Notes: generated from the sequence alone by a model not told the origin. DNA of 15,491 bases from JAJOKI01 sp964412405 (GCA_964412405.1 CAYPOB010000018.1:1-15491), one strand, 5' to 3'; counted from the stretch's first letter, positions 7,424 to 14,252 are shown. Numbers and translations are program-made.

Positions 7424-8101
7424 ATGAATAAAAATTTGGTGATTCCGGGAGATTTACTCTCAAGTGACGTTAAGCAGGCAGGAGATGGTACTTATGTTAA
7501 AGACGGACAGGTCTTCGCTGCCCTATTTGGCTTTATGAATAAAAAGGATCGAATCCAGGTAATTCCACTCGCGGGGAAATACATGCCACAGGGTGGCGAT
7601 GTCGTCATCGGGAAAATAGTAGATGTCCGTTTTTCAAATTGGTTGGTGGATATCAGCTCACCATATGTGGCACTTTTACATATTTCAGAGTACCCTGAGC
7701 GAATAGATGCCGACCAGATGGGCCAATATTTAGGAATTGGAGATTTGGTCGTTGGAGGAGTAAAAGACGTGGATGTAACCATGAAAGTGGAGTTGACCAT
7801 GTATGGGGAGTCGTTCAAAAAAATTGATAGTGGAAGGGTGATTGAAATATCACATGCCAAAATTCCAAGAGTGATCGGACGGAAAGGGTCGATGATAAGT
7901 CTGTTGAAGAGTGAGTTGAATTGTGATATATTCATTGGCCAAAACGGACGAATCTGGGTCAAAGGCAGAGAAGAAGATATAAACTATACTGTCAAAACGC
8001 TGTTGAAAATTGAGAGCGAATCGCACACACCTGGATTGACGGATCGAATTAAGGAATTTATCAGTCGTAGAGAACTAACTACAAAGCAAAGAGAGGAGTA
8101 A
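7424..8101 (+). CDS. rrp4: Exosome complex RNA-binding protein Rrp4
   Basis: A 225-aa cap subunit of the archaeal exosome. It has an N-terminal strand region (LVIPGDLLSS at 5-14 and GTYVKDGQVFA), an S1 domain from about 58 to 130 (GGDVVIGKIVDV, VDISSPYVALLHIS) and a KH domain with IPRVIGRKGSMISLLKSEL (147-165) and IGQNGRIWVKG. The C-terminal HTPGLTDRIKEFI is typical. It sits on the Rrp41-Rrp42 ring and threads RNA in. The start is fixed by comparison with the family's 'IVLPGDLL' opening; a GAGGT lies about 13 nt upstream. The 41-nt gap before it is the longest between neighbouring genes within the psmA-rrp42 block. rrp41 follows directly. Confidence 0.97.
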   Translation: MNKNLVIPGDLLSSDVKQAGDGTYVKDGQVFAALFGFMNKKDRIQVIPLAGKYMPQGGDVVIGKIVDVRFSNWLVDISSPYVALLHISEYPERIDADQMGQYLGIGDLVVGGVKDVDVTMKVELTMYGESFKKIDSGRVIEISHAKIPRVIGRKGSMISLLKSELNCDIFIGQNGRIWVKGREEDINYTVKTLLKIESESHTPGLTDRIKEFISRRELTTKQREE

Positions 8102-8102
8102 A

Positions 8103-8816
8103 ATGAGCGATAAAACGATAGAATTTATAGAAAAAGGGCGGCGACTCGATGGAAGAAAATTAGACGAGCTTAGGCCAATTAAGATAGAAGTAGGCGTTTT
8201 GAAGAGGGCGAATGGCTCGTGTTATATAGAGTCTGGGGGAAACAAAGTGATGGCTGCAGTATATGGGCCGCGAGAGGTTCACCCGCGCCGCATGGAGGAT
8301 GCGACAAAGGCCATTATAAGATGTAGATATAATATGGCATCATTCTCGGTAGAGGATCGAAAAAGGCCGGGACCCGACCGCAGATCGGTCGAGATATCAA
8401 AAGTAAGTAGAGAAGCGATCGAACCAATCATCATCAAAGAATATTTTCCAAGATCCGCGATAGATATCTTTATAGAGATATTGCAGGCAGATGCTGGAAC
8501 GAGAACTGCTGGCATCAATGCCGCATCGGTCGCACTGGCAGATGCTGGAGTCCCAATGAGGGGATTGGTGTCGTCTTGCGCCGCTGGTAAGGTGGGAGGA
8601 CATGTCGTCCTCGATTTGATGGGGGAAGAAGATAATTATGGAGAGGCGGATATTCCGATAGCGATGGACGTCCAAAACGATAAGGTCACATTATTACAGA
8701 TGGATGGGCGTTTAACACAGGACGAATTTAAGCAAGCACTTGAACTGGCTAAGAAGGGTTGTAAGGATATTTATGAGATGCAGCGACAAGCGCTGATCGC
8801 GAAATATGCGGTATGA
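8103..8816 (+). CDS. rrp41: Exosome complex exonuclease Rrp41
   Basis: A 237-aa RNase PH-fold subunit, the catalytic partner in the hexameric ring that degrades RNA 3'-5' with phosphate or adds A-rich tails. It shows RRLDGRKLDELRPI (13-26), GSCYIESGGNKVMAAVYGPRE (38-58), RPGPDRRSVEIS (88-99) with the phosphate/RNA-binding Arg residues, LQADAGTRTAGINAAS (127-142), and GEADIPIAM (180-188) in which Asp183 matches the catalytic Asp of the family. The ATG is one base behind the rrp4 stop, with GAGGAG just upstream inside rrp4. All expected active-site features are present, unlike Rrp42. Confidence 0.98.
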   Translation: MSDKTIEFIEKGRRLDGRKLDELRPIKIEVGVLKRANGSCYIESGGNKVMAAVYGPREVHPRRMEDATKAIIRCRYNMASFSVEDRKRPGPDRRSVEISKVSREAIEPIIIKEYFPRSAIDIFIEILQADAGTRTAGINAASVALADAGVPMRGLVSSCAAGKVGGHVVLDLMGEEDNYGEADIPIAMDVQNDKVTLLQMDGRLTQDEFKQALELAKKGCKDIYEMQRQALIAKYAV

Positions 8817-8834
8817 TGTAAAAGGTGTAAAACG

Positions 8835-9614
8835 ATGAGTGAAGATATCATTTCAGAAATAAAAAAGGATTACATTTGCGCCATGGTGGAGAAAGGAGAG
8901 CGCGAAGATGGACGTGCCCTTGACCAATATAGGGATATATCGATTGAAAACGGAGTTGCGAATAAAGCTGAAGGATCTGCATACGTCAAAATCGGAGACA
9001 CCAAGGTTCTTGTCGGCATAAAAATCCAGCCAGGAGAACCCTTTCCAGATACGCCGAACAAGGGCGTGATAATCACGAATGTAGAGCTGTCGCCACTTGC
9101 CTCGCCCACGTTTGAGGCCGGACCTCCTCGAGAGGGCGCAATAGAATTAGCACGAGTTGTAGATCGCGGCATTCGTGAATCCGGTGCGTTAGAGCTATCA
9201 AAACTATGCATCGAAGAGGGCATTAAAGTCTGGATGGTCTTTATCGACGTACAAGTTATCGATTATGATGGCAATTTGATAGATGCCGCTTCATTGGGTG
9301 CGATATCTGCATTGCTGGACGCAAAAATGCCAAATGAGCGATACGAGCTGGGCGAAGATGCCCCACTGCTAGTTGACGATCTACCCGTTGCAGTTACTGC
9401 GGTGAAGATAGGTGAAAAATTCATACTTGATCCAAACTTAGACGAGGAACAAGCCGCCTCTACGAAGTTGACGGTGATATCCAATAAGGCGGGAGGTCTT
9501 GCAGGCATGCAAAAGAGTGGAGCTGGTACGCTTTCGCCAGATGAAGTGTATTATATAGTGAAGATGGCATGTAAAACGGCAAAAGATATACGAAAGAAAT
9601 TCCTGAAATGTTGA
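8835..9614 (+). CDS. rrp42: Exosome complex component Rrp42
   Basis: A 259-aa RNase PH-fold subunit, the non-catalytic ring partner of Rrp41 that contributes RNA-binding residues. Typical stretches are REDGRALDQYRDISIENGVA (23-42), GDTKVLVGIKIQPGEPFPDTP, SPTFEAGPPREGAIELARVV (90-109), VWMVFIDVQVIDYDGNLIDA and LPVAVTAVKIGEKFILDPN. It lacks the Rrp41-like catalytic GEADIPIAM motif, as expected. A GGTG lies upstream of the ATG. The last codons and the TGA stop (aaa tgt tga) coincide with the first bases of the hairpin repeat array that follows, so the repeat may supply the C-terminal Cys and stop. Confidence 0.97.
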   Translation: MSEDIISEIKKDYICAMVEKGEREDGRALDQYRDISIENGVANKAEGSAYVKIGDTKVLVGIKIQPGEPFPDTPNKGVIITNVELSPLASPTFEAGPPREGAIELARVVDRGIRESGALELSKLCIEEGIKVWMVFIDVQVIDYDGNLIDAASLGAISALLDAKMPNERYELGEDAPLLVDDLPVAVTAVKIGEKFILDPNLDEEQAASTKLTVISNKAGGLAGMQKSGAGTLSPDEVYYIVKMACKTAKDIRKKFLKC

Positions 9615-9915
9615 AGTTCCGAAGGAACTACAACTCCACCAGAGGTCACAGATGAAACATGTCGCAGATGGGACATCTGCGACTCCGTCTAAATCTGGAA
9701 GATTTAGTCGGTGTTTCATCTGGTGCATGTTGAAATCTCGTAGGCGAAGATGGTCTTTGGACAATCTTCTAAACGGCCATTCTCAAGAGAATGGCCTAAA
9801 GAAGGCACTCCTACGGAGTGCCTTTGATTACAACTCTCGTAGTTCGAAGAACTGCGACATGTTGAAATCTCATAGAGATTACAATTCTCGCAGATCTCTG
9901 ATCTGCGACATAATG
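9609..9915 (+). repeat. Array of short perfect hairpins between rrp42 and rpl37ae
   Basis: Nearly the whole gap is inverted repeats. Type A units share TTGA / ACAA flanks around a 6-bp stem: A1 9611-9633 (AGTTCC-GAA-GGAACT), A2 split with halves at 9730-9743 and 9826-9833, A3 9862-9884 (AATCTC-ATA-GAGATT). Type B units share TCG(C/T)AG / CTGCGA ends: B1 9661-9683 (10 bp, loop GGA), B2 9837-9857, B3 9888-9908 (9 bp, loop TCT). A-to-B linkers are YTC and B-to-A linkers are CATG. Extra hairpins lie at 9685-9711 (loop GGA), 9746-9769, 9775-9796 and 9802-9824 (loop TAC). Stem sequences differ between units while pairing is kept. Function is unknown: mRNA stabiliser, structured RNA or hairpin-type mobile repeat are possible. 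Confidence 0.85.
9649..9722 (+). ncRNA. Possible three-way-junction RNA structure within the hairpin array
   Basis: An 11-bp outer stem, CAGATGAAACA (9649-9659) with TGTTTCATCTG (9712-9722), encloses two hairpins: 9661-9683 (10 bp, GGA loop) and 9685-9711 (CCG and CTAAATCT arms around one T-T mismatch, GGA loop). Only single T residues (9660, 9684) separate the helices. Part of the outer 5' region could pair differently (CACCAGA at 9637-9643 with TCTGGTG at 9719-9725), so two conformations are possible. Whether it is a separate RNA or part of the operon mRNA cannot be told. Confidence 0.45.
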
Positions 9916-9941
9916 ATAAGAAGTATTGGGAGTAAAATCAA

Positions 9942-10229
9942 ATGGCAAAAAAGGTGGGAAAGAAGGGGCGAAAGACCAGATCTGCCGGTCGATTTGGCCC
10001 TAGATATGGGCGAAAAATCAGGAAGATGGTAGCCGATATTGAGGAATTGATGCGTGCGCCGCACAAGTGTCCGCAGTGTGATCGTATGTTCGTATCACGG
10101 GTGGGCACAGGTATCTGGCGCTGCAAAAAATGTGAAATAACGTTTTCTGGCGGCGCATATATACCCCAGACACCCGTAGGACGATCGGTTTCAAAACTCA
10201 TTAAAGCAGAGAATAAAATAGGAGAATAG
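9942..10229 (+). CDS. rpl37ae: 50S ribosomal protein L37Ae (eL43)
   Basis: A 95-aa basic zinc-ribbon ribosomal protein. The N-terminus is AKKVGKKGRKTRSAGRFGPRYGRKIRK (given here in pieces of the usual family start), followed by CPQCDRMFVSRVGTGIWRC (43-61) and KKCEITFSGGAY, giving the C-x2-C and C-x2-C pairs that bind zinc. GGGAG lies before the ATG. It follows the hairpin array and ends at TAG, after which rpoP starts in the same frame with one codon between. It is a component of the large ribosomal subunit. Confidence 0.95.
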   Translation: MAKKVGKKGRKTRSAGRFGPRYGRKIRKMVADIEELMRAPHKCPQCDRMFVSRVGTGIWRCKKCEITFSGGAYIPQTPVGRSVSKLIKAENKIGE

Positions 10230-10232
10230 ATA

Positions 10233-10370
10233 ATGGCATACAAGTGCGCTAAATGTAAACAAACGGTAGAAATCGACCATGAGTATGGGGGAGTTCGTTG
10301 TCCATACTGCGGGTATAGGGTGCTTTTGAAGGAAAGGGGCACTATAATCAAAAGGGTAAAGGCCGAATGA
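10233..10370 (+). CDS. rpoP: DNA-directed RNA polymerase subunit P (Rpb12-like)
   Basis: A 45-aa protein: MAYKCAKCKQTVEID, then GGVRCPYCGYRVLLKERG, with zinc-binding C-x2-C pairs (Cys5/Cys8 and Cys23/Cys26), the signature of the small archaeal RNA polymerase subunit P. Length and order (after eL37-type zinc-ribbon protein, before Pcc1) are as in other archaea. It starts one codon after the rpl37ae TAG, and its TGA overlaps the ATG of pcc1 (ATGA), so the three genes are tightly coupled. It is short enough to be missed by length filters. Confidence 0.95.
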   Translation: MAYKCAKCKQTVEIDHEYGGVRCPYCGYRVLLKERGTIIKRVKAE

Positions 10371-10657
10371 GGCGGATGTATTCTCAATTTGAGTTCTATT
10401 TGGGCAAACATGTTAGTAGTGTATATCGTTCACTGCTCCCAGAATTAAAAGAGGCGCCCTCCCAACGAACAGATGTCAATCTTGAACTGAGAAATGACAT
10501 GGTCAAACTCCATATAAATTCAGACGATATCGTCTCATTTCGAGCCGCACTGAACACTTGGCTGAGGTTGATTAAGATCGCATATGATATGGCAAAATGT
10601 AATTTAGAATTTGGGGATAAATGTCCAGACACCCATCGATCAAGTCCATATTCTTAA
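10367..10657 (+). CDS. pcc1: KEOPS complex subunit Pcc1
   Basis: A 96-aa protein whose second half carries the Pcc1 signature: LELRNDMVKLHINSDDIVSF followed by RAALNTWLRLIKIAYDM, the strand/helix pair used for dimerisation. The N-terminus (FEFYLGKHVSSVYRSLLPE) fits the first strand and helix. Pcc1 is the dimeric scaffold of KEOPS, which makes the universal t6A modification of ANN-decoding tRNAs. The ATG at 10367 overlaps the rpoP stop. The tail after residue about 85 (CPDTHRSSPYS) is unconserved-looking. Confidence 0.9.
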   Translation: MRRMYSQFEFYLGKHVSSVYRSLLPELKEAPSQRTDVNLELRNDMVKLHINSDDIVSFRAALNTWLRLIKIAYDMAKCNLEFGDKCPDTHRSSPYS

Positions 10658-10694
10658 GTCATATTACTTTCAATAAAAAGCGGCGTGATAAAAT

Positions 10695-11060
10695 ATGAAT
10701 AATGAATTACCACAACAAGTTCAACATCAATTAGCGCAGTTGCAACAGATACAGCATCAGGCACAGGCCATAATCGGGCAAAAAACCAAGATGGAACTGA
10801 TGTTGCGTGAAACCGAGCAGGCACAGGAAGAGCTGGAAAAGCTGGAAAAAGATGCAGTAGTTTACAAGGGAATCGGCCAGTTGTTGATTAAATCTGAAAA
10901 GACAGCTGTAACAGAAGACCTGGCAGAGAAAAAAGATACGCTGAGCATACGAATCAAGACGCTTGAAAAGCAAGAGCAAAAAATCCAGGAAAAGTTTCAA
11001 CAATTACAGAATCAAATTCAGACAGCGCTTGGCCAGAAAGGGGGCGCTGGACGGATATAA
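10695..11060 (+). CDS. pfdB: Prefoldin subunit beta
   Basis: A 121-aa protein built of two long coiled-coil helices around a short beta hairpin. The Gln-rich first helix is LPQQVQHQLAQLQQIQHQAQ, the middle is KDAVVYKGIGQLLIKSEK (beta-hairpin region with the 'VYK.iG..l' motif of beta prefoldin), and the second helix is rich in Lys/Glu/Gln. Prefoldin hands unfolded proteins to the chaperonin. The gene ends the conserved superoperon block. A GCGTGAT lies before the ATG. It ends with a short Gly-rich tail (GQKGGAGRI). Confidence 0.94.
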   Translation: MNNELPQQVQHQLAQLQQIQHQAQAIIGQKTKMELMLRETEQAQEELEKLEKDAVVYKGIGQLLIKSEKTAVTEDLAEKKDTLSIRIKTLEKQEQKIQEKFQQLQNQIQTALGQKGGAGRI

Positions 11061-11096
11061 TAGGCCAACCCTTGACCGATAAATAACGGTGATAAA

Positions 11097-11603
11097 ATGG
11101 GATTAATAGACACTGGAATCAAAATTCTCGAAAAGATAAAAATGGAAACATCAGGCGATTCTTTTGTTGTCGGATTGAGATTTGAAAACCATGTAAACAA
11201 TTTGTTTTCAAAAAAATACTTTTCAATTGCAGAAAAAACACACTCTACCAAAACCAATCAGGAGCAATATGTAGAAAGTAGTATGAATCCTGATTTTGTG
11301 TATAAATATATGCCCACTGGTGAATTGTTTGCTGTGGAGTGTAAATATCGTTCTGGACTCGCCAGAGGTGTTTTAAGTTGGACTTATCCCACACAATTGA
11401 AAAGGTATCAAGAGTTTTCATATCAACGGAAAATTCCTGTTTTTATTGTAATTGGTTTAGGTGGCTATGATGATAAACCAAAAGAAATGTTTTGTATTCC
11501 GTTAAAAGATGCAAAGTATCCTGACCTTTACCCAAGTGTATTTAATAAGTTTAGTAGAGACCCCAATAAATCATTCTTCTGGAAAGATGGTATATTATAT
11601 TGA
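11097..11603 (+). CDS. PD-(D/E)XK nuclease-like protein
   Basis: A 168-aa protein with the core of a restriction-endonuclease-like fold: Glu30 in LRFENHV, then PDF (Asp66), then FAVECKYRS with Glu81 and Lys83 (PD ... E-x-K), and Gln100 in the following helix (PTQLKRYQEF). The C-terminal half has conserved-looking VFIVIGLGGYDDKP, FCIPLKDAKYPDLYPS and FFWKDGILY. It is more A+T-rich than its operon neighbours and absent from the classical superoperon, so it is probably a later insertion. GGTGAT lies before the ATG. Substrate is unknown; a DNA-end or foreign-DNA nuclease is inference. It is convergent with leuA, 24 nt away. Confidence 0.82.
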   Translation: MGLIDTGIKILEKIKMETSGDSFVVGLRFENHVNNLFSKKYFSIAEKTHSTKTNQEQYVESSMNPDFVYKYMPTGELFAVECKYRSGLARGVLSWTYPTQLKRYQEFSYQRKIPVFIVIGLGGYDDKPKEMFCIPLKDAKYPDLYPSVFNKFSRDPNKSFFWKDGILY

Positions 11604-11627
11604 ACTTCATCCTCTGGAGTTTACCGA

Positions 11628-13127
11628 TCATCGTTTCCGCAACATCAGCCCGTTTATTGCGCTTACCAGCGCCTCGACAGATGCCATGACAATATCCTCG
11701 CGTGCGGCTCTCGCGGTGACGATATTGCCCTTTTCGTCCTCTACGCCGATCGTCACCTCGGCAAGTGCGTTAGAGCCGCCGGTAATGGCATCCAGCCTAA
11801 AATCTCGCAATTTGATTTTATCCTTCTTTCCGAGAATGATTTGCACCGCCTTCAGCGCAGCATCGACTGGCCCAACGCCAGTCTGGCTTCCTATTTTTTG
11901 CTTTCCGTTAACTTTTGCCTTGATCACGGCATTGGGTGTGATCTTACTGCCGGTCGTGACCAAAACCTCCTCCAATATGATCGTTTGCTTTCCTTTGGCT
12001 ATTTCGCCCATGATCGCTTCGGCGATGGCATAAAGGTCAGCATCTGTCACACGCTTCCCCTTGTCGCTAAGGTCTTTAATCCGCTGCAGTATTTCACCAA
12101 GCTGGTCATCTGTCGGTTTCAATCCGATCTCGTGCAATATTTTCTTCACAGCGTGCTTTCCGGCGTGCTTGCCAACCACAATCCTACGTTTGTGTCCCAC
12201 CATTTCAGGCGTCATCACCCCTGGCTCAAATGTCTCTGGCACTCTGAGCACGCCATGTGTGTGTATGCCGGATTCATGAGAAAAGGCATTATCTCCGACA
12301 ACGGGCGTGTTCGGCGGTATGTTAATTCCAGACAGGCGCCCCACCAGCCGTGACGTTTCGACCAGATACTTGGTTCTGATGTTCGTCTTGATGCCATAGA
12401 TGGAATGAAGGCTCATGACCGTTTCTTCCAGGGATGCGTTTCCCGCCCTCTCGCCAAGACCGTTGATGGTCACCTGAACCTGTTGCGCTCCCGCTTCGAC
12501 AGCGGCAAGAGTGTTCGCCACCCCCAGCCCAAAGTCATTGTGGCAGTGTACATCGATAGGTGCGTTCACGATATTACGAATATCCTCGATGAATCGATAC
12601 ATGAGAGAGGGTATCATCACGCCAACGGTATCAGGGACGTTGATGATATCTGCACCAGCCTTCTCGACACTTTGATACACGTCGAGCAGATATTTCATAT
12701 CCGTTCTAGTAGCATCCATTGCCGAAAAAAGGCATTTAGCCCCATGCGCTTTGATATATTCGACAGCCTCTACTGACAGCTGTATTACTTCTCCCCTACT
12801 CTTCCCGATCGTATGTTTTATCTGAACATCCGATGTGGGCACAAAAGTATGAATCACATCCACGTCGCAATCTAGACACGCCTCAATATCCACATTCGTC
12901 ACCCTGGCCAATCCACATATCTGTGAATCCAAGCGAGCACCTGTTATTTTTTTAACTGCATCCTTTTCGCCTTTTGACGATATGGGAAAACCCGCCTCGA
13001 TTATGTCAACGCCCAGTTTATCCAGTTGATACGCGAGGATGAGTTTATCGTCGGCCGTGAATGAAACGCCTGGCGTCTGCTCCCCATCTCTAAGCGTGGT
13101 ATCAACTACCTGAACCGTTCTGTGCAT
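11628..13127 (-). CDS. leuA: 2-isopropylmalate synthase (LeuA; citramalate synthase is the alternative)
   Basis: A 499-aa HMGL-like TIM-barrel enzyme with a C-terminal regulatory LeuA dimer domain (about 370-499). It has DTTLRDGEQTPG (9-20), EAGFP (44-48), HCHND (194-198, metal ligands) and GLGERAGNASLEE (223-235). It condenses acetyl-CoA with 2-oxoisovalerate in leucine synthesis. The EAGFPIS and INVPDTVGV segments favour LeuA over CimA, where I would expect EAGSAIT-like and VCDTVGV sequences, but substrate cannot be settled by eye. The complete regulatory domain suggests leucine feedback. The start ATG has AAGGA only 1-2 nt upstream, which is poor spacing; a 13-codon upstream ORF may matter for initiation. 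Confidence 0.93.
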   Translation of the reverse strand: MHRTVQVVDTTLRDGEQTPGVSFTADDKLILAYQLDKLGVDIIEAGFPISSKGEKDAVKKITGARLDSQICGLARVTNVDIEACLDCDVDVIHTFVPTSDVQIKHTIGKSRGEVIQLSVEAVEYIKAHGAKCLFSAMDATRTDMKYLLDVYQSVEKAGADIINVPDTVGVMIPSLMYRFIEDIRNIVNAPIDVHCHNDFGLGVANTLAAVEAGAQQVQVTINGLGERAGNASLEETVMSLHSIYGIKTNIRTKYLVETSRLVGRLSGINIPPNTPVVGDNAFSHESGIHTHGVLRVPETFEPGVMTPEMVGHKRRIVVGKHAGKHAVKKILHEIGLKPTDDQLGEILQRIKDLSDKGKRVTDADLYAIAEAIMGEIAKGKQTIILEEVLVTTGSKITPNAVIKAKVNGKQKIGSQTGVGPVDAALKAVQIILGKKDKIKLRDFRLDAITGGSNALAEVTIGVEDEKGNIVTARAAREDIVMASVEALVSAINGLMLRKR

Positions 13128-13143
13128 ATCCTTGCGAATCGAT

Positions 13144-13185
13144 TTAATGTCGTAAAAAACGATCCCTCTGTTTACCTTTATTCAT
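13144..13185 (-). CDS. Possible 13-codon leader peptide upstream of leuA
   Basis: ATG to TAA encoding MNKGKQRDRFLRH, ending 16 nt before the leuA ATG and in a different frame. AGGTGA lies 5 nt before its ATG, and a TATA box lies about 27 nt upstream, so it may also be the start of a leaderless mRNA. The codons for Phe-Leu (TTT TTA) lie in a run of six T residues flanked by TCGT/ACGA (13150-13162), and T runs act as archaeal termination signals. A leader-type control of leuA is possible but unproved. Confidence 0.3.
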   Translation of the reverse strand: MNKGKQRDRFLRH

Positions 13186-13207
13186 AACGGTCACCTAGCT
13201 CTCACTG

Positions 13208-13217
13208 CTATATATGC
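13208..13217 (-). promoter_or_regulatory. TATA box of leuA
   Basis: GCATATATAG on the minus strand, centred about 27 nt before the upstream ORF start and about 85 nt before the leuA ATG, giving a leader of some 60 nt. A second A+T-rich element at 13250-13262 could serve either direction. Confidence 0.45.
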
Positions 13218-13280
13218 GCCAATTTACAAAACACATTATTCTTTTCGAAGCATATAATTATAACTCATAAAATGACTTAG

Positions 13281-13290
13281 AGATATATAA
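13281..13290 (+). promoter_or_regulatory. TATA box of mptA
   Basis: AGATATATAA, centred about 31 nt before the mptA ATG. The predicted start point lies about 6 nt before the ATG, giving a very short leader. GGAGA at 13303-13307 would be a ribosome binding site only if transcription starts slightly earlier. Confidence 0.5.
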
Positions 13291-13316
13291 ATCAACAGAT
13301 ATGGAGAAGATTATAC

Positions 13317-14252
13317 ATGCGTTTACCAGATGTACAGGCGGACTGCCCTGATATTCAGATCAACCTGACGCGAGTGGGCGTCACCGACGTAAAGAAACTC
13401 GTAGAGATTGCAAGAGAGAGAGAAAGACCGATAATCTTGATCGCGACGTTCGATATATTCGTGGACCTGCCATTCGACAGGAAAGGGGCAAATATGTCAC
13501 GAAATTTTGAAGTAATCGACGAAGTACTGGAAGAGAGTATCGCTGCCCCAGTATACATGACCGAAGAACTCTGTGAAGTGATTGCACGCCGCCTCCTTGA
13601 AAGACACGAATACGCATCCAGGGCAGAGATAAAGATGTCAAGTGAATATATTATCAGGCACAAAACACCGAAGACGAAAACTCAATGCCAGGAGGTTGTG
13701 AATATTTTTGTCGGGGCGACTGCTAATAGATCAGAGAGGGGGACGAGAAAAACCATAGGCGCTGAGGCGGCTGGTATGACCACCTGCCCCTGTGTACAGC
13801 AGATCATGTACGAAAAAGCTGAAGAAGAACTGTTAAAATTGAACGTTTCGAAAACGGCAATAAAGGAGTTTCTGAAGAATATTCCGATGGCAACGCACAA
13901 TCAGAGGGGACGCGGCTCCATCCTCATCGAGGTGGGGGACTCGCATGAAGTCAGCATCGAGAGATTAATCGACATAATAAAAAGCTCGATGAGCTCGCAA
14001 ATCTATGAGTTATTAAAGCGCCCGGACGAGATATTCGTGGTCGAGACGGCGCATAAAAATCCGAGATTTGTCGAAGACTGTGTGAGAATAATGGCACAAA
14101 AGGTCGTACAGGAATTCTCGGACATACCGGATGATTCCATCGTATCGATCAAACAGATTAACGAGGAGAGCATCCACCAGCACAACGCATTCGCAGAGCG
14201 CGTTGCTACGATGGGGGAGCTGCGGTCAGAGATGAGCAGTATAGTCCGATAG
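13317..14252 (+). CDS. mptA: GTP cyclohydrolase MptA (Fe(II)-dependent)
   Basis: A 311-aa member of the FolE2/MptA family. It opens with LPDVQADCPDIQINLTRVGV, then FDIFVDLPFDRKGANMSRN (45-63, the family's ANMSRN), TTCPCVQQ (155-162, Cys likely a metal ligand), MATHNQRGRGSI (191-202) and ESIHQHNAFAE (284-294). It converts GTP to 7,8-dihydroneopterin 2',3'-cyclic phosphate, the first step of methanopterin synthesis, so the organism probably makes a methanopterin-type C1 carrier. The length is typical. It is divergent from leuA and followed 31 nt later by ogg. The natural C-terminus is at a TAG codon, with a back-up TGA ten codons later. Confidence 0.96.
   Translation: MRLPDVQADCPDIQINLTRVGVTDVKKLVEIARERERPIILIATFDIFVDLPFDRKGANMSRNFEVIDEVLEESIAAPVYMTEELCEVIARRLLERHEYASRAEIKMSSEYIIRHKTPKTKTQCQEVVNIFVGATANRSERGTRKTIGAEAAGMTTCPCVQQIMYEKAEEELLKLNVSKTAIKEFLKNIPMATHNQRGRGSILIEVGDSHEVSIERLIDIIKSSMSSQIYELLKRPDEIFVVETAHKNPRFVEDCVRIMAQKVVQEFSDIPDDSIVSIKQINEESIHQHNAFAERVATMGELRSEMSSIVR

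Noticed and set aside
9609..9915. CRISPR array
   Set aside because: The units are themselves hairpins with changing stems and very short linkers; there are no constant repeats with unique spacers of regular length.
9652..10032. 126-codon plus-strand open frame across the hairpin array
   Set aside because: It overlaps rpl37ae in another frame and its sequence is dictated by the hairpins; no ribosome binding site.
11628..13127. (R)-citramalate synthase identity for the leuA-like gene
   Set aside because: EAGFPIS and INVPDTVGV fit LeuA better than the CimA sequence I recall, though substrate remains unproved.
5380..14252. A genetic code in which every TAG is a sense codon
   Set aside because: psmA, SBDS, rpl37ae and mptA end at their natural lengths with TAG, and two of them would be fused to the next gene; TAG works as a stop here in most cases.
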